A stretch of DNA of 64,000 nt from Dyadobacter tibetensis Y620-1 (lineage in GTDB: Bacteria; Bacteroidota; Bacteroidia; Cytophagales; Spirosomataceae): assembly GCF_000566685.1 (NCBI RefSeq), contig NZ_AZQN01000002.1:124001-188000 (forward strand), written 5' to 3'. Numbering within the stretch: the first letter of the stretch is position 1; the number at the start of each line of letters is the position of its first letter. Of this stretch, positions 28,190 through 37,184 are shown piece by piece. Below the pieces are notes generated by a model. The model did not search any database and had not been told where the DNA came from. It saw nothing but the letters and a program-made list of their open reading frames with translations. The translations under genes and the position numbers were made by a program.

Positions 28190-28277
28190 GGAAAAAGGTA
28201 TAAGCATGATTTTGAACTGCGAATATCAGGATAATAGGAGATATTTTAAATTCCATAGAGAATAATATAATAGAGAA

Positions 28278-28308
28278 AGGCCCCTGCTGAGTGAATCAGC
28301 AGGGGCCT
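28278..28308 (-). terminator. Terminator-like hairpin after the second MscS gene
   Basis: AGGCCCCTGCTGA (28278-28290) pairs perfectly with TCAGCAGGGGCCT (28296-28308) around a 5-nt loop, a 13-bp stem. On the minus strand it is followed by TTTCTCTATTAT, a moderate U-rich tail. It separates the MscS gene from the M1 peptidase gene. Confidence 0.8.
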
Positions 28309-28340
28309 GAGCCTCTTTTTAATGAAAATGAGGTGCTAAA

Positions 28341-29432
28341 CTAGTTATTTAACGTCCCTTCCAATTTTGACGTTTCCTCACTATTAACCGCCTGAGTAAA
28401 CAAGGTTTGAGTTGGGTAAGCAAATTCTATCTTTCTTTTTTCAAACGCTTCGAATATATCCAGGTATATAGCCTGTTGTTTATCCATATATACCCCGTAG
28501 TCCGGACTTAATACGTAATAGACAAATTCGAAGTTCAGGCTAAAATCTCCGTATCCTGAAAAATGGCCTCTATCGAACTGAATCAGCGCATCTGCTTCTA
28601 TGATCTGACGCACCAGGGCAGGAATGGCTTTCAGTTGTTCATGAGAAGTCTGGTAAGTCACCCCTAATCCAAAAACGATTCTTCTGCGCTCCATACGTTT
28701 AAAATTATGAAGTCTTGAATTGGTAAGGTCCGTATTGGAACAAACCAGTTGCTCACCGCTCAGGGTTTTTATCCTAGTTGTTTTAATACCTATATATTCT
28801 ATAACCCCATTTTTGTCATCTACTACCACAAAGTCTCCAATTTCGAAGGGCTTATCGAAGAAGATCACAAAATAGCTGAACAGGTCGCCAAGTATTGCCT
28901 GGGCAGCTAAGGCGATCGCGATACCACCAATTCCCAGACCAGTGATCAAGGTAGTGGCATCATACCCTAGATTATCTACAATGAAAATTCCACCTAAAAC
29001 CCAGATTACGGAAGTAACAATGGTAATGAGCCCACTGGCTTGCTTACGCTTGGCTTCAGAATTATCCTGAGCCTTTAAAAATGAATATACAAACCTCCGG
29101 AATGTGGAACTTATGGCTCGGATTACGAAAAAAGCAAAAGCCACCATATAGGCAATATGAACCACCTGCTTCACCTTTTCAGGTAGATTCAGAGAGGTGA
29201 TGGCGAGGTAGGTGGCAGAAATATACAAAATGGGGATCCCAGATTCGTCTACCTGTTTAACTAAAAAATTGTCCCAGGAAGTCCGTGTATGGTCGGCCCA
29301 GGTCTTTAATCTACTTATGATATAAACTTGAAAAATCTTGATCGCTAAGAAGCTGACGGCTAAAAAAAGTAAAACTTTTCCTATTTCAATAACGGTGTTC
29401 CCCCAAATAAGGGTATTCATAAAATTATTCAT
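28341..29432 (-). CDS. Mechanosensitive ion channel family protein (longer MscS type)
   Basis: The 363-aa inner-membrane protein has four to five transmembrane segments. The MscS core reads TTLITGLGIGGIAIALAAQ (about 160-178), followed by FDKPFEIGDFVVVDDKNGVIEYIGIKTTRIKTLSGEQLV (the beta domain; key residues Phe-Glu-Ile-Gly-Asp). The C-terminal alpha/beta domain follows. It is more like YbdG/MscM-type channels than the 310-aa channel at 11-12 kb. Single gene on the minus strand with its own terminator. Confidence 0.93.
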   Translation of the reverse strand: MNNFMNTLIWGNTVIEIGKVLLFLAVSFLAIKIFQVYIISRLKTWADHTRTSWDNFLVKQVDESGIPILYISATYLAITSLNLPEKVKQVVHIAYMVAFAFFVIRAISSTFRRFVYSFLKAQDNSEAKRKQASGLITIVTSVIWVLGGIFIVDNLGYDATTLITGLGIGGIAIALAAQAILGDLFSYFVIFFDKPFEIGDFVVVDDKNGVIEYIGIKTTRIKTLSGEQLVCSNTDLTNSRLHNFKRMERRRIVFGLGVTYQTSHEQLKAIPALVRQIIEADALIQFDRGHFSGYGDFSLNFEFVYYVLSPDYGVYMDKQQAIYLDIFEAFEKRKIEFAYPTQTLFTQAVNSEETSKLEGTLNN

Positions 29433-29739
29433 ACGTTAACTTTAATTGTATTTCGAACGTTTGATGGCTGAATGTTTCCTCTAGGCAAAATGGCATGGAG
29501 ACTCCTGGACCCTGACAGTAGTTAGATTCCTTAAATAGAAACGATGGCAGCCTGACTGAACTAATAACAAGAAGTAACATAAATATTATACCAAAACCTA
29601 TTTTTGCTTGTATATTTCCCACATACCCATAAATTTTCTTCTGAAAATACAAGCTCTGATATTCCCTTCAGTAAAGTGACTAAACACTGTAATATTGTCA
29701 GCTGTACGGGTCGGCGAACGCGTACATGCTGCAGCAGGA
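29433..29739. other. 307-bp intergenic region, nothing convincing
   Basis: Three short overlapping minus-strand frames cross this stretch but none has conserved motifs, and one overlaps the channel gene. No hairpin or promoter-like box stands out. It presumably holds the promoter of the MscS gene and the 3' end of the DinB-like transcript. Confidence 0.5.
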
Positions 29740-30264
29740 CTACCAACCCACGTATTTGGGAGGGGTAATGCCTTGAAGACGCAGGTAGACAATCATTTGG
29801 GCGCGGTGGTGTGTGAGGTGATCATTTATTAAAAAGATGATGCGTCGTCTGCTCATCTTTTGCCCGGCAAAATCAATTTCCTCGGCAAGTCGAAGTGGGT
29901 CTAGATTTCGGAAGCCTTCTGCTCCGTAATCGAAGGTCTGCATCACCAAGTCGATAAGCTGGGCTTTCGTAGTCCCCTGGAAACTATTAACAGATAGAGG
30001 TGCGGTTTCTTTGGAAACAAATTTACTGGTTAACCAAAGAATATTGTCGGCCAAATGTGCAGCTTGATTTCGAAAATCCATTTCTTCAGGAGTGGGTTTG
30101 AAAGTATATTGCGCTTCAGGCATAGCATGCAAGACGGCTAATGTATACTTTCTGGCATTTTCCCAACGATATAGTTCATCTTGCAAAAAGGGGTCTAACT
30201 CTTTGATTTGGGCGTGACCTAAGTTGGGTATTGTCAGGAGGGCTATCACCAGGATGCGGAACAT
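29740..30264 (-). CDS. Secreted DinB-like superfamily protein
   Basis: The chosen start at 30264 gives about 174 aa with a signal peptide (MFRILVIALLTIPNLGHAQ). An upstream ATG at 30363 would run through the terminator at 30350-30376 and is unlikely. The body is a DinB-like four-helix bundle. The metal-site histidines appear as NQAAHLADNILWL (about 66-78) and NDHLTHHRAQMIVYLR (about 148-163), and RVQG-like LRLQGITPP ends the domain. DinB-like proteins often bind divalent metal and act in thiol transfer; being exported is less common. Specific function unknown. Confidence 0.83.
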   Translation of the reverse strand: MFRILVIALLTIPNLGHAQIKELDPFLQDELYRWENARKYTLAVLHAMPEAQYTFKPTPEEMDFRNQAAHLADNILWLTSKFVSKETAPLSVNSFQGTTKAQLIDLVMQTFDYGAEGFRNLDPLRLAEEIDFAGQKMSRRRIIFLINDHLTHHRAQMIVYLRLQGITPPKYVGW

Positions 30265-30349
30265 AGTCAGATTAATTTGGCTAGTTAAATAATACAGTAA
30301 CAAGATTCTCACCCCTGGTCGTTCAAAGGTTTTGGGTAAATATAAAATA

Positions 30350-30376
30350 AAAAGCAGGTGCAAGGCACCTGCTTTT
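30350..30376. terminator. Terminator hairpin with no obvious gene feeding it
   Basis: GCAGGTGC (30354-30361) pairs with GCACCTGC (30365-30372) around a 3-nt loop, with A4 before and T4 after, so it could act on either strand. It lies between divergent genes (DinB-like minus, propeller protein plus), so it does not terminate either of them. Confidence 0.75.
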
Positions 30377-30391
30377 GTATAATTAACCCTC

Positions 30392-30426
30392 CTTTATTTA
30401 ACTCAACCGAGATTGAGTTTATAAAG
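30392..30426. other. Imperfect stem-loop next to the orphan terminator
   Basis: CTTTATTTAACTCAA (30392-30406 approximately) and TTGAGTTTATAAAG (30413-30426) can pair with one bulge around CCGAGA. Together with the terminator 25 bp away it resembles the 3' end of a short minus-strand structured RNA. Confidence 0.35.
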
Positions 30427-30560
30427 TAATTAGACAGCCCCACCGCTAGAAAGTCACATGTTATAGAGAAAATTTTAATATTATTTTTTCCACTTCGATA
30501 TGCCTCCTCTTTTTTGGATAGCCTTAATTCTTCAAAGCATGGTATTCTCACTAAAAAAGA

Positions 30561-32693
30561 ATGAACATTTCTATGCGACTAAACCTACTAATACTTTTTA
30601 GTCTTACTACCCTGGTCCTCTATGGGCAAGATATCAGTGAGCAAAAATTCAATCAAGAAATTGTCACCCAATATACTTCTACAGATGGAAGTATACTGGG
30701 ATCGATACATCGGATTATTATGGATAAGGGCAGGCCAATAGCATTTTCCGAAAGTCAAGCATATGTTTTCAAAAATGGAACCTGGACTAAAGATTTTTCC
30801 GGCCTTACCATGGCAACCCAGCAGGCTATTGATGGAAACAAATCCGAGAAAGTTCTCAGCAGCGTAGTGTATGGAAAGCAGCTGGTGGTAGGAACGGAGA
30901 CAGGGCTGTATTTTCAGACCAATGGGAAGCGGCGTCCCATTTATCCCGCCGATACTAATTATAGTTGGGCTCCCCGCCAGGTTTCCGCCTTGACCGTCGA
31001 CTCCTTTGGAGATCTATGGTTCGGGAGTCAGGATGGCATTGGAAAATTATCGAAGGGAGTATGGACTCTATTTACAGGCAAACAAGGCTTACCCTATAAC
31101 CAATTTACCTGCGCTGCTTCGGGGGCCGACGGAAGTGTATGGTTTGGCACCCAGAAAGGCGTTATTGTGGTAAGGAACAACCATTTTAGCTATAAAAGCA
31201 GCCGACGATGGCTGCCCGATGACCGGGTTCAAGATATTGTTGTTGATCCAAATGGTAATGCCTTTATTGCAACGGCAGGGGGAATTGCGCAAATTTCGCC
31301 TACTCCCATGACTCTGGAAGAAAAGGCGCATTACTTTACCAATCAGGTAGAAACCCGCCATAATCGAATGGGTTTTATTGCCCATAGTGAATTAACCAAA
31401 CAATTTGATCTTACCACATCCCGGTTAGCTATTTCAGATAATGATGGTAAATATACGGCGATGTATGGAGCAGCCCAGGCTTTTCGCTATGCTGTCACGG
31501 GTGATCCTGTTGCTAAAGAACTGGCAGACAGAAGCTTCAAAGCCTGCAAATGGTTGAGTGACATTACTCCAGAGCCAGGTTTTCCTGCACGGGTCATAAT
31601 TCCAACCGATTGGCATGAACCGGTTAATGAACAGTACAGCAGAGAGTTCAATAAAAAAAGACAGGAAACTGATCCGCAATGGAAGGATATCTACCCTCGT
31701 TTTCCATTGAGTAAAGATGGAAAATACCGCTACAAATGCGACACGAGTTCTGATGAACTGGCGGGTCACTTTTTCTTCTATGGAATTTATTATGATTTGG
31801 TTGCCAAAACAGTAGAAGAGAAAATGGAGGTTAAAGCCGTAGTTGCAGACATGATGGATCATTTATTACGTCATGGATATAAACTCGTCGACTATGATGG
31901 TAAAGTGACACGTTGGGGAGACTTTTCTCCCGAGTATTTCCATTCTGTCTATGGTTATGACCAGCGGGGATTGAATTCCATGATGATGCTGTCCTTTTTG
32001 AACGTAGCCAAACATGTAACAGGAAATGCGAAATATGAGCAAGAGTCAGCCCTATTACGAAATAAGCATAACTACCACATATTCGCTTTACATCCTAAAG
32101 AGTATTTCCCCTCAGGAAATGTGGTCCCCTGGGATAATAATCTTTGCCTGATGAGTATGTATGGCCTGTTGCGATATGAATCCGACCCCGCCCTCATACT
32201 GATGTACAGACAGGCCTTAGAAACGGCATGGCTCCATATGAGCAAACAAAAAAATTCATTCTGGGATACCATCTATGAAGCTTTAGCGAAGAACTTCGGA
32301 AAACAAGTGGATGAAAAATTATTTGTGCGTACCGATCTTTTTCCAGAAAACCATCTTTACGCGCCTTCAGTGGTTCGTGAGCACTATAAGCCCCGAAATC
32401 ACACTCCCTTCATATTGGAGAATTTACAAAAAATGCCCTTAGACCTGATCGGATACAGTATGCCCAATACGCATCGTCTCGACATAATCAAAGATCCCAC
32501 ACCAGGAACCGACTCAGAAAAGGGCTGGGGACATGATGGGTATGCGCTGCCACTAGATGAACGAGGTCATGTGCGTCAGGACAGGGATTCCTTCGACCTT
32601 AACCTTTCAGAGGGAGATGGATGGTCGGAGCATGAGGGAACCTTTTACTTGCTTCCTTATTATATGGCGCGCTATCATCATCTCCTTAGATAA
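30561..32693 (+). CDS. Secreted protein with two-component-type propeller repeats and an alpha/alpha-toroid-like domain
   Basis: The 710-aa protein has a signal peptide ending LVLYGQ (about 23). An N-terminal propeller-like part (about 25-260) carries repeats such as DSFGDLWFGSQDGIGKL, GADGSVWFGTQKGVIVV and DPNGNAFIATAGGIAQI, matching 'two-component regulator propeller' blades. The larger C-terminal part (about 265-700) is helix-rich with Trp/His/Tyr/Asp clusters (AMYGAAQAFRYAVTG, DTSSDELAGHFFFYG, GYDQRGLNSMMMLSFL) suggesting a six-hairpin (alpha/alpha) barrel as in glycosidases or lyases. No kinase is attached. The gene is not in a recognisable glycan locus. The enzymatic role is inference from fold-like features only. 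Confidence 0.72.
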   Translation: MNISMRLNLLILFSLTTLVLYGQDISEQKFNQEIVTQYTSTDGSILGSIHRIIMDKGRPIAFSESQAYVFKNGTWTKDFSGLTMATQQAIDGNKSEKVLSSVVYGKQLVVGTETGLYFQTNGKRRPIYPADTNYSWAPRQVSALTVDSFGDLWFGSQDGIGKLSKGVWTLFTGKQGLPYNQFTCAASGADGSVWFGTQKGVIVVRNNHFSYKSSRRWLPDDRVQDIVVDPNGNAFIATAGGIAQISPTPMTLEEKAHYFTNQVETRHNRMGFIAHSELTKQFDLTTSRLAISDNDGKYTAMYGAAQAFRYAVTGDPVAKELADRSFKACKWLSDITPEPGFPARVIIPTDWHEPVNEQYSREFNKKRQETDPQWKDIYPRFPLSKDGKYRYKCDTSSDELAGHFFFYGIYYDLVAKTVEEKMEVKAVVADMMDHLLRHGYKLVDYDGKVTRWGDFSPEYFHSVYGYDQRGLNSMMMLSFLNVAKHVTGNAKYEQESALLRNKHNYHIFALHPKEYFPSGNVVPWDNNLCLMSMYGLLRYESDPALILMYRQALETAWLHMSKQKNSFWDTIYEALAKNFGKQVDEKLFVRTDLFPENHLYAPSVVREHYKPRNHTPFILENLQKMPLDLIGYSMPNTHRLDIIKDPTPGTDSEKGWGHDGYALPLDERGHVRQDRDSFDLNLSEGDGWSEHEGTFYLLPYYMARYHHLLR

Positions 32694-32717
32694 CTGCTGC
32701 TCTCGCACTTTGCCAGA

Positions 32718-32751
32718 AAGCCGCCCCGTTCCACCAGGAGCGGGGCGGCTT
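32718..32751 (+). terminator. GC-rich hairpin terminator after the propeller protein gene
   Basis: AAGCCGCCCCG (32718-32728) pairs perfectly with CGGGGCGGCTT (32741-32751) across a 12-nt loop. The downstream tract TGTCT is a weak U-run, but the stem is very stable and sits 25 bp after the stop codon. Confidence 0.75.
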
Positions 32752-33004
32752 GTCTAAGCTCCTCTCAATAATGTTGATCCTAACAACCTCATTTTTATCT
32801 AATATACTTACCAACAGCTATTTATAATGCCATAAATAAGTCGAACCCGTCCTATTTTCAGCGATAGAAACCGAAAACACTCTTTTAATTTTCATAAAAA
32901 GAATTAGAATTACCCTAAATATGTTCTAGAACCATTTTGATATGGCTCTGCAATCTCTATATTTACGAAAGTTTAATTTCTTAACTAAATCCTTACGTGT
33001 ACGC

Positions 33005-35617
33005 ATGAGCAATATTACCTATTTAGTACCTGCACTGGGCTTAATTGGCTTGCTGGTAATGTTTTTTAAGAGAGGTTGGGTTATCAAACAGGCGTCTGGC
33101 GACCCAAACATGAAGGAGATTTCCGACGCTATCGCCGCAGGTGCACTTGCGTTTTTAAGAGCAGAATGGAGAGTGCTGATCATTTTCGGAATCATTGTAA
33201 GTATACTGCTAGGGTATAGCGGTACACTGGTAGAAAATTCAAGTATTTATATAGGGGTATCATTCCTTATTGGAGCCTTTGTCTCTGCCTTTGCAGGTTA
33301 TTTAGGAATGAATATAGCGACCAAATCGAATGTCAGAACCACACAGGCAGCTCGCACAAGTCTTAGTAAGGCACTGCAGGTTTCCTTTACAGGAGGATCG
33401 GTTATGGGAATTGGTGTTGCCAGCCTGGCTGTCATCGGTTTAGGTGGGTTGTTCATCATTTTATACCAGGCTTTTATTGGCAGCAGTTCTGATGTAAATG
33501 GCCTGGCCATGGAAAAAGTATTAGAAGTATTAGCCGGCTTCTCTTTAGGAGCCGAATCAATAGCTCTATTTGCCCGGGTTGGTGGTGGCATTTACACCAA
33601 GGCTGCAGATGTGGGAGCCGACCTGGTGGGCAAAGTAGAGGCTGGAATTCCTGAAGATGACCCGCGCAATCCGGCAACCATTGCCGATAATGTGGGGGAC
33701 AACGTCGGAGATGTAGCAGGTATGGGAGCGGACTTGTTCGGCTCGTATGTCGCAACCATTCTTGCTACAATGGTACTGGGCCGGGAAATCATCTCACAAG
33801 GGGACGATTTTGGAGGAATCGCTCCTATTCTGTTACCGATGGTAATAGCCGGAATAGGTCTGATGGCCTCCATAATTAGTATGCTATTCGTAAAAATCAG
33901 TAGTGAAACCGGTGATGTACAGGCCGCGCTGAATCGGGGGAATTGGGGATCTATTATCATCACTCTCCTGGTTTGCTACCCCTTGGTGATGTGGATGCTG
34001 CCCTCAGGAAATATGACCATCCGTGGAGTTGATTTTTCTAGTATGGATGTATTTTATGCTATATTATTAGGATCCGTAGTTGGGGCTATTATGGCCATTG
34101 TAACCGAATATTATACCGCAATGGGCAAGAGGCCTGTTCAGTCCATAGTGAACCAGTCCTCCACCGGGCATGCTACGAATATTATTGGAGGACTCTCAGT
34201 GGGAATGGAGTCGACAGTGATTCCAACTCTTGTACTGGCAGCCGGGATCTTTATCAGTTACGAACTTGCCGGATTGTATGGGGTGGCCATAGCCGCCGCC
34301 GGAATGATGGCTACTACAGCCATGCAGCTTGCCATAGATGCCTTCGGCCCTATTGCCGATAATGCCGGTGGAATAGCGGAAATGGCTCACCTTCCGGAAG
34401 AGGTAAGGGGCCGCACCGATATTCTGGACGCGGTAGGGAACACCACCGCTGCCAGTGGTAAAGGCTTCGCCATTGCTTCGGCAGCTCTGACGTCTTTAGC
34501 ACTTTTTGCCGCTTTTTGTGGTGTTGCCGGAATCAATTCTATTGACATATATAAGGCCAATGTACTGGCAGGATTATTCGTCGGGGCTATGATTCCCTTT
34601 ATTTTCTCTTCTTTGGCCATAGCAGCCGTGGGGCGAGCAGCCATGAAAATGGTGGAAGAAGTCCGAAGGCAGTTTCGGGAGATACCAGGGATATTAGAAG
34701 GAACGGCAAAACCAGAATATGACAAATGTGTAGATATTTCCACCCAAGCTTCTATCCGCGAAATGGTTGCGCCCGGTCTGATAGCCTTAATTGTACCCGT
34801 GCTAGTCGGTTTCCTTTTTGGCCCAGAAGTGTTGGGCGGTACCCTGGCCGGAGTGACCGTGTCGGGAGTCTTAATGGGTATTTTTCAAAATAATGCCGGT
34901 GGGGCCTGGGACAATGCAAAAAAATCTTTTGAAAAAGGAGCCGTTATTAATGGAGAAACATTCTATAAAAAATCGGAACCACATAAGGCAGCAGTAACTG
35001 GCGATACAGTAGGCGACCCCTTCAAAGACACTTCCGGCCCATCTATGAATATATTAATCAAATTGATGTCCATAGTTTCTCTGGTTATAGCACCTCATAT
35101 CGCCGTGGAAGGCGTCCATGAAGAATCCGCCCTTATAAATGTACAAACGTCCGAAATAGCCTCTGAGGGAAAATTAGCCTTTAATGGCATGTTGCTCAAT
35201 ATAGCACCGTCGGGCAATCCAGTTGAAAAAAGTCTGGTTGATTTTATAACCTCTGACCGCACTGTTGACAAAGACACCTGGTTTAATTTCGATCGTTTAC
35301 TATTTGAAACGGGAAGTGAACGTTTAAAACCTGAATCTGAGGAACAATTAGAGAACGTTGCCTTGATTTTAAAATCCTTTCCTGATGCAGAAATTAAGAT
35401 AGGTGGCTACACCGACAACTCGGGTGATGCCGTTTCCAATCTGAAATTATCGACCGAGCGTGCTCGAACGGTTAAGAAGTCGCTGGTTGAATTAGGAATT
35501 GATACCAAAAGAATTGAGTCAGAAGGGTACGGAGAAGAACATCCCGTGGCCAGTAATAACAACGAAGCAGGACGCGCTGAGAACCGAAGAATATCTTTAA
35601 GAGTAACGAAAAAATAA
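33005..35617 (+). CDS. hppA: K+-dependent membrane pyrophosphatase fused to an OmpA peptidoglycan-binding domain
   Basis: I chose the Met at 33005 (870 aa) because [13 protein letters not shown] is the normal family start; an ATG at 32942 adds 21 polar residues. The first about 700 residues are a complete ion-translocating pyrophosphatase: [30 protein letters not shown] and [19 protein letters not shown] give the Mg-PPi site. [10 protein letters not shown] has Ala where K+-independent enzymes have Lys, so K+-dependence is expected. Whether Na+ or H+ is pumped is not decided. The last 113 residues are an OmpA C-terminal-like domain ([34 protein letters not shown]). Known pyrophosphatases have their C-terminus outside, which would place this domain in the periplasm. 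Confidence 0.94.
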   Translation: MSNITYLVPALGLIGLLVMFFKRGWVIKQASGDPNMKEISDAIAAGALAFLRAEWRVLIIFGIIVSILLGYSGTLVENSSIYIGVSFLIGAFVSAFAGYLGMNIATKSNVRTTQAARTSLSKALQVSFTGGSVMGIGVASLAVIGLGGLFIILYQAFIGSSSDVNGLAMEKVLEVLAGFSLGAESIALFARVGGGIYTKAADVGADLVGKVEAGIPEDDPRNPATIADNVGDNVGDVAGMGADLFGSYVATILATMVLGREIISQGDDFGGIAPILLPMVIAGIGLMASIISMLFVKISSETGDVQAALNRGNWGSIIITLLVCYPLVMWMLPSGNMTIRGVDFSSMDVFYAILLGSVVGAIMAIVTEYYTAMGKRPVQSIVNQSSTGHATNIIGGLSVGMESTVIPTLVLAAGIFISYELAGLYGVAIAAAGMMATTAMQLAIDAFGPIADNAGGIAEMAHLPEEVRGRTDILDAVGNTTAASGKGFAIASAALTSLALFAAFCGVAGINSIDIYKANVLAGLFVGAMIPFIFSSLAIAAVGRAAMKMVEEVRRQFREIPGILEGTAKPEYDKCVDISTQASIREMVAPGLIALIVPVLVGFLFGPEVLGGTLAGVTVSGVLMGIFQNNAGGAWDNAKKSFEKGAVINGETFYKKSEPHKAAVTGDTVGDPFKDTSGPSMNILIKLMSIVSLVIAPHIAVEGVHEESALINVQTSEIASEGKLAFNGMLLNIAPSGNPVEKSLVDFITSDRTVDKDTWFNFDRLLFETGSERLKPESEEQLENVALILKSFPDAEIKIGGYTDNSGDAVSNLKLSTERARTVKKSLVELGIDTKRIESEGYGEEHPVASNNNEAGRAENRRISLRVTKK

Positions 35618-35638
35618 TATTCCTATAATACAAAATGG

Positions 35639-35670
35639 CGCCTGGCTCTTAAAATCAGCCGGGCGTTTTT
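35639..35670 (+). terminator. Rho-independent terminator after hppA
   Basis: CGCCTGGCT (35639-35647) pairs with AGCCGGGCG (35657-35665), with one G-U pair, followed by T5. It lies 22 bp after the pyrophosphatase stop codon. Confidence 0.85.
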
Positions 35671-35817
35671 GTTTCAAATATATTTAATTATCCAAGATTA
35701 AATAGCACCCTCCTAACCCCTGCTGATGCTTTTTAGAGTGGAAGTGACATTTCTAATTCTTTAGGAACAAAATCACTCATTATCAGGTTAGCTATCTATT
35801 ATTTTAGAATAGCACAC

Positions 35818-37032
35818 ATGAGTAAAAAACGATATTCCTATATCATCCTGATACTTGGCGCATTAGCCACTATTAGCCCATTTTCAATTGACATGTACCT
35901 TCCGGGGTTTCCTGCGATCGCTGTGGACCTGGGAACTAGTATTAATAAAGTGCAACTTTCTCTTACTAGTTATCTAATAGGGATTAGCATCGGTCAGCTT
36001 ATTTATGGTCCTCTACTCGACCGCTTTGGGCGGAAGACACCTTTGTATGGTGGACTAATCATATACATATTAGCCTCAATAGGCTGCGCATTTACCAATA
36101 CGGTCGAATCGCTGGTTATTATGCGTTTTTTACAGGCTATGGGAGGGTGTGTAGGATTGGTAGCTTCTCAGGCTCTGGTTAGCGACCTGTTCCCAACGGA
36201 AAAACGAGCTCAGGTTTTTTCTACTATTACCCTGGTGATTGCTGTATCGCCTATGATTGCCCCTACCTTAGGCGGGTATGTGACGGTCGGGCTGGGCTGG
36301 CATTGGCTGTTTATCATTCTGGCCGTTATTGTGGCCCTAATGATTGGAGCCATTTACTTCTTTTTACCGACGGGTAAAGTCGCAGATCCGACGGTATCTC
36401 TGAAACCCAAGGCAGTTCTGGGCGGTTTTGCCACGGTATTACGCCAGCCACAATTTCTTGTATATACCCTGGCTGGTGGTCTGGCAACCGCCGCACCCTT
36501 TGCCTATATTGCGGGCTCTTCCGATGTATTTATGAATCAATATCAGTTAACCGAACAGCAATACGGCTGGGTGTTCGCACTTTTGGCTTCGGCCATGATC
36601 GGCTCTACCCAAATGAATCACTTACTGCTGAAGCGCTGGACTAGCCAGCAAATTATACGGGCCACGTTGTATACTCAAAGCATTGTTGGAATATTCCTTA
36701 TACTAGGCGTATGGGCACATTTGTTTGATATGTACAGCCTCATTGCCGTGATGTTCGTATTCTTGATGGGCCAGGGGCTTACCGGACCTAATACGGCTGC
36801 CTTGGCTTTGGCCCCATTTAAAAAACATACCGGAAGTGCATCCGCTATGCTGGGTAGCTGGAGGATGGGCGCAGGGGCTTTAACTTCTGCAAGTGTCAGT
36901 ATGTTCCATAGCCAAAGTGCGCTTCCCATGGTAGGCCTTATGGCCGTTTGTTCTTTAGGAGGTCTGGCCATATTGATGGCTGGTAGCCATAGCTTACGAA
37001 CCAATCGCACGGTGGAATCACTCAATATTTAA
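35818..37032 (+). CDS. Multidrug efflux MFS transporter (Bcr/CflA family)
   Basis: The 404-aa inner-membrane protein has 12 transmembrane segments. The DHA1 drug:H+ antiporter signatures are SPFSIDMYLPGFPAIA (about 20-35), YGPLLDRFGRKTPLYGG in loop 2-3 and MRFLQAMGGCVG (motif with Arg/Gln) in TM4. These match Bcr/CflA, which exports drugs such as bicyclomycin or chloramphenicol, as well as cysteine or dipeptides in some bacteria. Single gene between two terminators; the true substrate is unknown. Confidence 0.92.
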   Translation: MSKKRYSYIILILGALATISPFSIDMYLPGFPAIAVDLGTSINKVQLSLTSYLIGISIGQLIYGPLLDRFGRKTPLYGGLIIYILASIGCAFTNTVESLVIMRFLQAMGGCVGLVASQALVSDLFPTEKRAQVFSTITLVIAVSPMIAPTLGGYVTVGLGWHWLFIILAVIVALMIGAIYFFLPTGKVADPTVSLKPKAVLGGFATVLRQPQFLVYTLAGGLATAAPFAYIAGSSDVFMNQYQLTEQQYGWVFALLASAMIGSTQMNHLLLKRWTSQQIIRATLYTQSIVGIFLILGVWAHLFDMYSLIAVMFVFLMGQGLTGPNTAALALAPFKKHTGSASAMLGSWRMGAGALTSASVSMFHSQSALPMVGLMAVCSLGGLAILMAGSHSLRTNRTVESLNI

Positions 37033-37127
37033 CAGGCTTCATCATGCTTGCCTAATCATTAAATCGACTGCCTGATGATTGATTCCGTAAGGACAATATT
37101 TACGAAATACTACAGATAATAAATACG

Positions 37128-37170
37128 AAAAGCCCCGGACTTCCAGTTAGATAGAATTCCGGGGCTTTTT
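37128..37170. terminator. Bidirectional rho-independent terminator
   Basis: AAAAGCCCCGGA (37128-37139) pairs perfectly with TCCGGGGCTTTT (37158-37169) across an 18-nt loop. A- and T-tracts on the two sides serve the convergent transporter and amidohydrolase genes. Confidence 0.9.
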
Positions 37171-37184
37171 ACTAAGTTACTGTA

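Noticed and set aside
29425..29652. 75-codon minus-strand frame upstream of the second MscS gene
   Set aside because: Some hydrophobic residues but no clean signal peptide or conserved pattern; overlaps the channel gene start. Left as intergenic.
30309..30551. 80-codon minus-strand frame upstream of the DinB-like gene
   Set aside because: It runs through a terminator hairpin and an AT-rich region, has no motif, and overlaps the upstream extension of the DinB-like frame.
31434..31862. 142-codon minus-strand open frame
   Set aside because: Antisense to the propeller protein gene; no motif or separate promoter.
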